Source of the DNA: DASZMX01 sp035551475
GTDB taxonomy: Bacteria > Verrucomicrobiota > Verrucomicrobiia > Limisphaerales > Palsa-1400
Reading direction: 5' to 3'
DNA: 11,386 bases
NCBI GenBank assembly: GCA_035551475.1
Contig: DASZMX010000029.1
Span: 1-11,386 of the forward strand
Part shown: piece by piece, positions 6,223 through 11,386 of the stretch
How the letters are laid out: every line of letters begins with the position of its first letter
How positions within the stretch are numbered: the stretch's first letter is position 1
The notes under the pieces: generated by a model
Told to the model about the DNA's origin: nothing
Database searches by the model: none
What the model saw: the letters and a program-made list of their open reading frames with translations, nothing else
Program-made: the position numbers and the translations under genes

Positions 6223-7379
6223 TAGCCTCGCTGCCCTCCCTGCCTGTCGATCCCAAAGCGCCCGAGAAACCCCGTTCCCCCGCCCCTCCCGACGCGCCGC
6301 CCGCGCCGGATTTTTCCGATTTCATCAAGGCGCTTTCGGATCTCTTAAATCCAACCCCCGGCGGGAAAACTCCCACCGAAAAATCCGCGTCGAAAGCCTC
6401 CCCGTCGGCCGCTCCATCCGCCGACCCAGACTTCGCATCCCTCGCCGCGACGCTTCCCCTCCCCCCGGCGCCGCCCCCGCCGCCCCTTGCTCCCACCCCA
6501 CCTTCCATCCCCGCCCACGACCAATTAAATGTCATACCTATAACAAAGTTTGGTAAGGCCGGGGTCACTGCCAACCAGCTTTCGGCAGACGCGAAGCTCG
6601 GCCAGGGCGAGGGTTCGCCACAAACTGCGTTGAAGCCCGTTTCCCTGGAAAAGGAGGCGAAAAACCCTAAATCCGACACTTCGTCCGAGGATAAACCCGC
6701 ACCTCCGCCAAGTGGCATGACCGTTGCTCCCAAGGAAGAACGAATGAAGTTTCAGGTGGAAAAGAACGAAATTGCCGGGCCGGTGACGCAAAAGTTGCCG
6801 ACCACGGGTTCTGTTTCCTCTGCCGCCGTAGTCGCAGCCCCCGCCTCGACGGCCAAATTGCGGGTTCCGGTGGATTTTTCCGGGCGCGATAATTCGATCG
6901 AACAATTCACGATTAATAATGCTTCCAAAGCGGCGGTCGAAACATCCGCCCCGGCGGCCCCCGCCCTCAGTCCCGCGGACCGCGTGGAGCAATTGATTTC
7001 CCGCGAAGTTGTCAGTTTCAAAAGCAGCGGCGCCGACCATGTGGGCGTGGCTTTGAAAATTGATGCGCACACCCAGCTTTTCTTGGAATTGAGTTATCGC
7101 GACGGCCAAACCCAGGCGGTTCTCCGTTGCGATAAAGGCGATCTTCCCGCGTTCACCGCCCATTTTGGTCAATTACAGGAATCCCTTGCCCGTCAGAACA
7201 TTCAACTGCAACCCTCCAGCCAGGGCGCGAGCCTCGGCGGGAATAACACCTCCGGCGGACAACGCCAGCAGCAGGCGCCTGCCGCCGATTACGCCGCCGC
7301 GGAGCCGGTTCGTCCGGTCGCGATCAAAAAATCCAAAACCGCCACCTTCTCCCGGCAAGGCTGGGAATCCTGGGCCTAA
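6219..7379 (+). CDS. fliK: Divergent flagellar hook-length control protein FliK
   Basis: FliK is an exported ruler that measures the hook and switches export specificity through FlhB. The 386-residue product fits in length and layout. Its N-terminal half is disordered and Pro/Ala/Ser rich (a Pro run at about 80-95, multiple short Lys/Pro/Ser stretches to about 165). A compact C-domain spans about 252-332 (Asp-Arg-Val-Glu-Gln-Leu-Ile, Val-Gly-Val-Ala-Leu-Lys-Ile, Leu-Glu-Leu-Ser-Tyr-Arg-Asp-Gly-Gln, then a helix with Phe-Gly-Gln-Leu-Gln-Glu-Ser-Leu), matching the strand-strand-helix pattern of FliK C-domains but lacking their common Leu-x-Pro-x-x-Leu-Gly. A Gln/Gly-rich tail (333-352) follows, and the protein ends Gly-Trp-Glu-Ser-Trp-Ala. 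The start overlaps the preceding stop (ATGA). The call rests mainly on position between the MotE-like gene and flgD plus this architecture. Confidence 0.72.
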   Translation: MIASLPSLPVDPKAPEKPRSPAPPDAPPAPDFSDFIKALSDLLNPTPGGKTPTEKSASKASPSAAPSADPDFASLAATLPLPPAPPPPPLAPTPPSIPAHDQLNVIPITKFGKAGVTANQLSADAKLGQGEGSPQTALKPVSLEKEAKNPKSDTSSEDKPAPPPSGMTVAPKEERMKFQVEKNEIAGPVTQKLPTTGSVSSAAVVAAPASTAKLRVPVDFSGRDNSIEQFTINNASKAAVETSAPAAPALSPADRVEQLISREVVSFKSSGADHVGVALKIDAHTQLFLELSYRDGQTQAVLRCDKGDLPAFTAHFGQLQESLARQNIQLQPSSQGASLGGNNTSGGQRQQQAPAADYAAAEPVRPVAIKKSKTATFSRQGWESWA

Positions 7380-7383
7380 ATCT

Positions 7384-7761
7384 ATGGCAACCACCACCTC
7401 ACCGATTACTTCCAATCAAACGCTGTCACAAGCTGACTTTCTACAGTTGCTCGTCACGCAGATGTCTTCGCAAGACCCGCTGAATCCGCAGAGCGACACG
7501 GAATTTGCCGCGCAGCTCGCGCAGTTCACCGCTTTGCAGACCGCCCAGACCACCCAGGGCAACATCGCCACTCTCCAAGCCAGTCAACTCATCGGCTCCA
7601 CGGTCACCGCCGCCCCGTCGGACGGCTCGGCCAACGTCACCGGCGTCGTCTCCGCCGTCGTGATGAACGGCAGCAAGCCCGATCTCGTGATCGCCGGCCA
7701 GCCCTTCGACATGTCGCAAATAGTGTCGATCACTCCCACGCTCGCCACCGCCAATCAATAA
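7384..7761 (+). CDS. flgD: Flagellar hook-assembly (cap) protein FlgD, short form
   Basis: FlgD caps the growing hook and guides FlgE polymerisation. The 125-residue product carries the diagnostic N-terminal segment: Phe-Leu-Gln-Leu-Leu-Val-Thr-Gln-Met-Ser-Ser-Gln-Asp-Pro-Leu-Asn-Pro (19-35), then a Thr-Glu-Phe-Ala-Ala-Gln-Leu-Ala-Gln-Phe run leading into helices. It next shows Gln-Leu-Ile-Gly-Ser-Thr-Val-Thr-Ala, Gly-Val-Val-Ser-Ala-Val and Ile-Ala-Gly-Gln-Pro-Phe-Asp-Met-Ser-Gln-Ile, the part that in longer homologues surrounds an inserted Ig-like domain. It lacks that insert, as in the short Bacillus and spirochaete forms (E. coli FlgD is about 230). ATG 7384 is chosen 4 bases after the fliK stop because homology starts just inside it; the same frame stays open upstream only as a shadow of fliK. 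Confidence 0.95.
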   Translation: MATTTSPITSNQTLSQADFLQLLVTQMSSQDPLNPQSDTEFAAQLAQFTALQTAQTTQGNIATLQASQLIGSTVTAAPSDGSANVTGVVSAVVMNGSKPDLVIAGQPFDMSQIVSITPTLATANQ

Positions 7762-7779
7762 TCCTTAACCCACAAAATT
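7762..7779 (+). promoter_or_regulatory. A-rich, SD-free leader before flgE
   Basis: The 18 bases between flgD and flgE contain no purine-rich Shine-Dalgarno match and end in an A/T-rich run directly before the ATG. In a GC-rich operon such an unstructured A/T stretch could act as an S1-type or SD-independent ribosome landing site for a highly expressed hook protein. This is inference; no promoter motif or hairpin is seen in the gap. Confidence 0.3.
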
Positions 7780-8589
7780 ATGCTCGGATCTCTTTCAGCA
7801 GCCGTCAGCGGCCTCGATGTCTTCCAGGACGATATGAACGTCATTGGCAACAACATCGCCAACGTCAACACGACCGCTTTCAAGGCGGCGCGCATGGAAA
7901 TGTCCAATTCCTTCAGCAACACCCTGCTGGCCGCCACCGGCGGTTCGGGGGGCGGAAACTCCATGCAAATTGGCACCGGTGTGGCCGTCGATTCGATTTC
8001 CAATAATTGGACCAAAGGCACCTTCGCCACCACCAACGACTCCAATGACGTCGCGATTAACGGCGATTCCTTCTTCATGGTGCGCGACCCCAATGCCGCG
8101 ACCGCCACGACCTACGCGACGCAAGCCGGCGCCTTCAGCGTGGACAGCTCCGGTTACCTGGTCACCGCCGATGGCAATTACCGCGTGCAAGGCTACACCG
8201 ACAGCACGCATTCGACGATTGGCGACATCCAGGTCAATGCCTCGACTTTTTCGGTTGGTTCCGACGGCACAGTTTCCACCAACATCAACGGCACCCAAAC
8301 GCCGGTCGGCCAGATCCTGTTGCAATCCTTTCAAAACCCCTCGGCGCTCGTCAGCGTGGCGGGCAATTTGTATTCCAACACCGCCAACGCCGGCCCGCAG
8401 GCCACGGCCACCGCGCCAGGCACGAATGGCCTCAATTACCTCCAGGCCGGGGCGCTCGAACTTTCCAACGTCGATCTTTCTGGTGAAATGGCCAACCTCA
8501 TCACCGCCCAGCGCGGCTTTGAAGCCAATTCCAAGATCATCACCGCCAGCAATGAAATGCTTCAGACGGTGGTCAACATGGTCCACTAA
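7780..8589 (+). CDS. flgE: Flagellar hook protein FlgE (short form)
   Basis: FlgE polymerises into the flexible hook outside the cell. The N-terminus is the axial-protein signature: Met-Leu-Gly-Ser-Leu, Val-Ser-Gly-Leu, then Asn-Val-Ile-Gly-Asn-Asn-Ile-Ala-Asn-Val-Asn-Thr-Thr-Ala-Phe-Lys. The C-terminus has Gly-Ala-Leu-Glu-Leu-Ser-Asn-Val-Asp-Leu-Ser and Leu-Ile-Thr-Ala-Gln-Arg-Gly-Phe-Glu-Ala-Asn-Ser-Lys-Ile-Ile, as in FlgE/F/G. At 269 residues it is far shorter than E. coli FlgE (about 400) and close to the short Bacillus hook protein, FlgG and FlgF. The hook call rests on its place directly after flgD and on the opening, which is closer to FlgE than to FlgG. The middle (about 65-215) is Asn/Thr/Ser/Gly rich. 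No cysteine is present. FlgF or FlgG remains possible. Confidence 0.82.
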   Translation: MLGSLSAAVSGLDVFQDDMNVIGNNIANVNTTAFKAARMEMSNSFSNTLLAATGGSGGGNSMQIGTGVAVDSISNNWTKGTFATTNDSNDVAINGDSFFMVRDPNAATATTYATQAGAFSVDSSGYLVTADGNYRVQGYTDSTHSTIGDIQVNASTFSVGSDGTVSTNINGTQTPVGQILLQSFQNPSALVSVAGNLYSNTANAGPQATATAPGTNGLNYLQAGALELSNVDLSGEMANLITAQRGFEANSKIITASNEMLQTVVNMVH

Positions 8590-8602
8590 CCCTTAGCGTC
8601 GT

Positions 8603-9196
8603 ATGGCTGATAATCCTCTCGAACAAGGCCGGAACGGTGGCCGCGCCACCCAGGAAGCCGATCCCAAAGCTGCCTCCGGCGCCGCGCCAGCCGCAGCCTC
8701 TGGCGGGATCAAATCCTGGCTCCCGCTGATTATCACCATCGTTTCCATGCCGGCGCTCGCGTACGCGACCACCAAGTTTGTCCTCGTGCCGCAAATGAAA
8801 AAGTCTCTGGCTGCGGCCACGGGTGCGACCGAAACCCCCGCCCCGGGCGCGCCGGCGGAAACGAAAGACGGAGCCCCCGCCGAACCGGCCAAAGGCAAAG
8901 TCAAAATCCCGATGAGCAAAATCCTCGTCAACGTGGCGGGCACAATGGGCACACGCTATTTGATGTCCAGCATGACGCTCGTCGGCAACAGCGACCAACT
9001 GCGCGCAAAGGTCGAGGAAAACAAGGATCAGCTCATGGATTTGGCCACCAGCACGCTGAGCACCAAGACCATTTCCGATCTCGAAAAACCCGGCGCCCGC
9101 AACGTCATTCGCGCCGAATTAATCACCGTCTTTAACAATGCCCTGGGCGGCCCGTGGGTGACGGAGATTTACATCACCGAAATGGCGATCCAATAG
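8603..9196 (+). CDS. fliL: Flagellar basal-body-associated protein FliL
   Basis: FliL is a single-pass inner-membrane protein whose periplasmic domain forms rings around MotA/MotB stators and supports their activity. The 197-residue product has an Ala/Gly-rich cytoplasmic N-terminus, one membrane helix at about 38-62, and a Pro/Ala/Thr-rich linker at about 70-95. Its C-terminal FliL domain from about 96 has Asn-Val-Ala-Gly-Thr...Arg-Tyr-Leu, then Leu-Ala-Thr-Ser-Thr-Leu-Ser-Thr-Lys-Thr-Ile-Ser-Asp-Leu-Glu-Lys-Pro-Gly, and ends Glu-Ile-Tyr-Ile-Thr-Glu-Met-Ala-Ile-Gln, the usual stomatin-like fold ending. ATG 8603 follows flgE by 13 bases without SD. Placement before fliM is standard, but motA/motB, which lie between flgE and fliL in spirochaete operons, are absent here. 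Confidence 0.93.
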   Translation: MADNPLEQGRNGGRATQEADPKAASGAAPAAASGGIKSWLPLIITIVSMPALAYATTKFVLVPQMKKSLAAATGATETPAPGAPAETKDGAPAEPAKGKVKIPMSKILVNVAGTMGTRYLMSSMTLVGNSDQLRAKVEENKDQLMDLATSTLSTKTISDLEKPGARNVIRAELITVFNNALGGPWVTEIYITEMAIQ

Positions 9197-9205
9197 CGAC
9201 TTTTT

Positions 9206-10171
9206 ATGCCCGACGGCGGCGTCCCATCTGAGTCTGTGACCACTGCAAACGAGGCGCCCGCCGCGGCCCCCGTGGCAGAAAACGCCCCTGCGCCCCAAAC
9301 CTTGCACTGGCGCGGCACCACGCTGCTCTCGCCCCGGCAATTGCGCAAATTACGGCTGCACGAGGACGAATTTACCCACGCGCTGACCGCGCGCCTCTCC
9401 AGTTATCTGCGCACCGAGGTGGTCATCAAACTGGGTGAGATTGAAGTCCTGCCCTACCAGCGTTTGATTTCGGCTTGGGACGGCCCCTGCCATCTCGGCC
9501 TGTTTAAGACCGAGCCGTTGCGTGGCGTCTCCATTCTGCATCTTTCCATGGGACTCGGCATGAGTTTGGTCGATCGCATGATGGGTGGGCCGGGCAAGGC
9601 TTCCACTTCCGGTGGGATGGAAATGAGCGAGATCGAGAAAGCGCTGCTTGACCAGCTCACGCTGATCATCATGGAAGAGTGGACGGCAAATTGGGCGCAA
9701 ATCAAGGAGCTCAAGCCTTCGGCGCTGGGCTCCGAAACCAGCGGCTCCTATCTCCAAACCGCCGCGCCGCAGACCAACATGCTCACCCTGCCGCTCCAAC
9801 TCACGATGGGCGAGTTGAGCGAGCCGATTCTTTTTGCCATTCCCTATCCCGCGCTGGATGCGTTGATCCGCCAATTGACGGGCGAGAGCGCCGTGATCGC
9901 CTCCGCGCCGGCGCCGCAGCCGGCCCCCGGCCCGGCCCGCTGGAACCCCAGCCTGGACGATGTGAAAATCCCCGTCACCGCCGAATGGCGCGGACAGGAA
10001 TTGGCCGCGCGCGACATCCTCAATTGGAAAGTTGGCGACGTCCTCCCTTTCGACCCCGAACGCGCCGGCTCCGTGGTGGTGCGGCTGGCTGACCTGCCGA
10101 AGTTTTACGGCCGGCTCGGCGTGGTGGCCGAAGCCTGGGCCATCGAATTGCAGCAACCGATCAAATCTTGA
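9206..10171 (+). CDS. fliM: Flagellar motor switch protein FliM lacking the N-terminal CheY-binding motif
   Basis: FliM is the C-ring protein that joins FliG to FliN and normally receives CheY-phosphate. The 321 residues match the family. From about 38 the conserved domain runs through Leu-Arg-Leu-His-Glu-Asp-Glu-Phe (49-56), then Leu-Val-Asp-Arg-Met-Met-Gly-Gly-Pro-Gly at 121-130 with the FliG-contact Gly-Gly-x-Gly, and Met-Ser-Glu-Ile-Glu-Lys at 140-145. A Pro/Ala linker (233-245) leads to a SpoA/FliN-like C-domain at about 250-317. Residues 1-31 are an Ala/Pro/Glu-rich tail; the usual opening Leu-Ser-Gln-x-Glu-Ile-Asp-x-Leu-Leu is not there. The fliL stop TAG at 9194-9196 is in the same frame, so the protein cannot be extended upstream. 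ATG 9206 follows a T-run, with no SD. Confidence 0.95.
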   Translation: MPDGGVPSESVTTANEAPAAAPVAENAPAPQTLHWRGTTLLSPRQLRKLRLHEDEFTHALTARLSSYLRTEVVIKLGEIEVLPYQRLISAWDGPCHLGLFKTEPLRGVSILHLSMGLGMSLVDRMMGGPGKASTSGGMEMSEIEKALLDQLTLIIMEEWTANWAQIKELKPSALGSETSGSYLQTAAPQTNMLTLPLQLTMGELSEPILFAIPYPALDALIRQLTGESAVIASAPAPQPAPGPARWNPSLDDVKIPVTAEWRGQELAARDILNWKVGDVLPFDPERAGSVVVRLADLPKFYGRLGVVAEAWAIELQQPIKS

Positions 10172-10178
10172 ATTTATT

Positions 10179-10442
10179 ATGGACGCGAAACCTAATCCCG
10201 CTCCGAACCTGGAAATGTTGCTTGACGTTCGTGTCAAGTTGACGATTGAGCTGGGCTCCTGCCAGATGGCCTTGCGCGAGGCGCTGCAACTGGCCTCCGG
10301 CTCGGTCGTCAAGCTCGACCAATCCACCCAGGTCCCGGTCGCCCTTTACGCCAATCAAAAACAAATCGCCCGCGGCGAAGTCGTGGTGGTGAACGATTGT
10401 TACGGCATCAAAATCACCGAGTTGCTGGGAGCCGCCGCGTGA
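10179..10442 (+). CDS. fliN: Flagellar motor switch protein FliN, minimal form
   Basis: FliN forms the bottom ring of the C ring with the FliM C-domain and binds FliH to bring export substrates. The 87-residue product is nearly only the SpoA domain: Leu-Leu-Asp-Val-Arg-Val-Lys-Leu-Thr-Ile-Glu-Leu-Gly near 14-26, Ala-Ser-Gly-Ser-Val-Val-Lys-Leu-Asp, then Ala-Arg-Gly-Glu-Val-Val-Val-Val-Asn-Asp-Cys-Tyr-Gly-Ile-Lys-Ile-Thr-Glu. It is shorter than Salmonella FliN (137) and lacks the long N-terminal tail, as well as any FliY-type CheC phosphatase part. ATG 10179 is chosen because homology begins within 12 residues; upstream the frame lies inside the fliM end. The start follows an A/T-rich stretch 7 bases after the fliM stop, without SD. 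Confidence 0.94.
   Translation: MDAKPNPAPNLEMLLDVRVKLTIELGSCQMALREALQLASGSVVKLDQSTQVPVALYANQKQIARGEVVVVNDCYGIKITELLGAAA
10427..10431 (+). promoter_or_regulatory. Shine-Dalgarno-like GGGAG for fliO GTG start
   Basis: GGGAG ends 7 bases before the GTG at 10439, a normal SD spacing, inside the fliN 3' end. It is one of the few convincing SD matches in the window and supports the GTG as the fliO start over the later ATGs at 10457 and 10475. Confidence 0.5.
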
Positions 10443-10804
10443 CCAACCTCCCCGTCATGCCGGTGGCCTCCGATATGGGCTCCTCCGCCCTGCGCGTGAG
10501 CGGCGCATTGATCGTCGTCATCAGCCTCTTTTTTGCGGGTGTCTGGCTCTTTAAAAACTGGCGCCGCTTCACGCAGCAAAACGGGCGCGCGCCCAAGTTG
10601 AACATTCTCGAAGTCAAATCGCTCGGCCAGCGCCACGCCATTTATGTGGTCGGTTACGAGCAGCAACGCCTCCTGCTCTCCGCCTCCCCCGGCGGCGTGT
10701 CGCTCCTTAGCCACCTGCCTGCGGCCGAAATCGAAGCCGCCGCGCCGGCGCCCGTGACCATCAATTTCGCCGCCGCCCTGCAACAAGCGCTGGGCCGCAA
10801 GTAA
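10439..10804 (+). CDS. fliO: Flagellar export-gate assembly protein FliO
   Basis: FliO is a small membrane protein that helps assemble the FliP-FliR export gate. The product from GTG 10439 has 121 residues. One membrane helix lies at about 19-37 (Val-Ser-Gly-Ala-Leu-Ile-Val-Val-Ile-Ser-Leu-Phe-Phe-Ala-Gly-Val-Trp-Leu), followed by a basic turn, then the FliO core: Leu-Asn-Ile-Leu-Glu-Val-Lys-Ser-Leu-Gly-Gln-Arg-His-Ala-Ile-Tyr-Val-Val and Gln-Arg-Leu-Leu-Leu-Ser-Ala-Ser-Pro-Gly-Gly-Val. The Leu-Gly-x-x-x-x-Ile-x-Val-Val and Leu-Leu-x-x-Ser-x-x-Gly-Val pattern is characteristic. The start overlaps the fliN stop (GTGA) and has an SD-like GGGAG. ATG 10457 is an alternative. Its position between fliN and fliP agrees. 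Confidence 0.88.
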   Translation: MTNLPVMPVASDMGSSALRVSGALIVVISLFFAGVWLFKNWRRFTQQNGRAPKLNILEVKSLGQRHAIYVVGYEQQRLLLSASPGGVSLLSHLPAAEIEAAAPAPVTINFAAALQQALGRK

Positions 10805-10810
10805 GTTCCC

Positions 10811-11386
10811 ATGACCAACGCCCTCAATCTCAGCATCGGACTCAACGGCATGGGCCAGAATGGCGACGTCGATGGCGCCATCAAGATCCTCGTCATCATG
10901 ACGTTGTTGACGCTCGCCCCGTCAATCATTCTTTTGATGACCTGTTTCACGCGCATTGTGATTGTGCTTTCGTTCGTGCGCTCCGCCCTTTCGCTGCAAG
11001 GCGCTCCTTCCAATCAAATCATTATCGGCCTGTCGCTGTTCCTCACGTTTTTCATCATGTCGCCGGTCTGGGAAAAAGTGGATCGCGACGCCCTCGAGCC
11101 ATATCGCAGCAAACAAATCACCGGCCAGGAAGCGTTGGATCGCGCCACCGTGCCGATGCGCGCCTTCATGCTCAAGCAGACCCGGCCCAAGGATGTGGAA
11201 CTCTTCGCCAACATGGCGCGGCTCGGCCCCACGTCCGCGGAGCAACTGCCATTGAAGGTGGTCATTCCCGGTTTCATCATCAGCGAGCTGCGCACCGCCT
11301 TTCAGATGGGGTTCCTGCTCTTTCTGCCCTTTATTCTAATTGACATCATTGTCGCCACCGTCCTGATGAGCATGGGCATGATGATG
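10811..11386 (+). CDS. fliP: Flagellar export-gate protein FliP, N-terminal part (3' end outside window)
   Basis: FliP forms the pentameric core of the flagellar type III export gate in the inner membrane. The reading frame stays open to the window edge, giving 192 residues of a usual ~245. The signature is clear: Cys-Phe-Thr-Arg-Ile-Val-Ile-Val-Leu-Ser-Phe-Val-Arg-Ser-Ala-Leu near 45-60, then Asn-Gln-Ile-Ile-Ile-Gly-Leu-Ser-Leu-Phe-Leu-Thr-Phe-Phe-Ile-Met-Ser-Pro, Phe-Met-Leu-Lys-Gln-Thr-Arg, Ile-Ser-Glu-Leu-Arg-Thr-Ala-Phe-Gln-Met-Gly, and a closing Met-Gly-Met-Met-Met. The fliO stop at 10802-10804 is in the same frame 6 bases upstream, so the protein cannot start earlier. It therefore has only about 25 polar residues before the first membrane helix and no cleavable signal peptide like that of enterobacterial FliP. 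The Arg-Ser-Ala-Leu-Ser and Ala-Pro-Ser-Asn-Gln stretches differ slightly from the common Arg-Asn-Ala-Leu-Gly and Pro-Pro-Asn-Gln. Confidence 0.96.
   Translation, partial: MTNALNLSIGLNGMGQNGDVDGAIKILVIMTLLTLAPSIILLMTCFTRIVIVLSFVRSALSLQGAPSNQIIIGLSLFLTFFIMSPVWEKVDRDALEPYRSKQITGQEALDRATVPMRAFMLKQTRPKDVELFANMARLGPTSAEQLPLKVVIPGFIISELRTAFQMGFLLFLPFILIDIIVATVLMSMGMMM

Noticed and set aside
7970..7986. TTGGCAC followed by GTGGCC, resembling a sigma-54 -24/-12 promoter
   Set aside because: The -12 element is not TTGC-like and the site is inside flgE coding sequence with no gene start nearby.
10397..10438. Longer FliO starting at ATG 10397
   Set aside because: It would add 14 basic, non-conserved residues inside the fliN coding region; GTG 10439 has an SD-like site and the stop-start overlap typical of this operon.

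Overview
The window is one unbroken stretch of a flagellar basal-body/export operon, all on the + strand. It carries fifteen tightly packed genes in the order flgC(3' end)-fliE-fliF-fliG-fliH-fliI-fliJ-motE/ylxF/flbB-like-fliK-flgD-flgE-fliL-fliM-fliN-fliO-fliP(5' part). No gene runs on the minus strand; the long minus-strand frames are shadows of GC-rich codons. No RNA gene, mobile element, CRISPR array, terminator or convincing promoter was seen, and no gap between genes exceeds about 20 bases.

Organism: GC is high (about 60% by eye), FlgE and FlgD are short, the gene order matches the long flgB operons of spirochaetes and Firmicutes rather than the split enterobacterial operons, and most starts lack a Shine-Dalgarno (SD) sequence. 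This fits a diderm outside the Proteobacteria. My best guess is the PVC group, probably Verrucomicrobiota, but that is an inference from style and not a demonstrated placement.

Layout: 1-2172 holds the rod/MS-ring part (FlgC rod, FliE adaptor, FliF ring). 2177-5638 holds the FliG rotor protein and the soluble export ATPase complex FliH-FliI-FliJ. 5635-7379 holds a membrane-anchored coiled-coil MotE-like protein and the hook-length ruler FliK. 7384-8589 holds hook cap FlgD and hook FlgE. 8603-10442 holds the stator-associated FliL and the C-ring proteins FliM and FliN. 10439 to the end holds FliO and FliP of the export gate, and fliQ-fliR-flhB-flhA would be expected next.

How they work together: FliF forms the membrane ring on which FliG, FliM and FliN build the rotor/switch. 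FliH, FliI and FliJ dock there and feed substrates to the FliP-containing gate. FliE and FlgC build the rod, FlgD and FlgE the hook, and FliK sets hook length. The MotE-like protein and FliL probably organise the stators. The main points of interest are a FliM without the N-terminal CheY-binding motif, a MotE/FlbB-like protein at the spirochaete flbB position while motA/motB/flbD are absent from their spirochaete position, substitutions at FliG sites known for FliM and stator contacts, a CxxC motif in FliH, and SD-poor, translationally coupled gene starts. The system itself is a recognisable flagellum, not a new machine.
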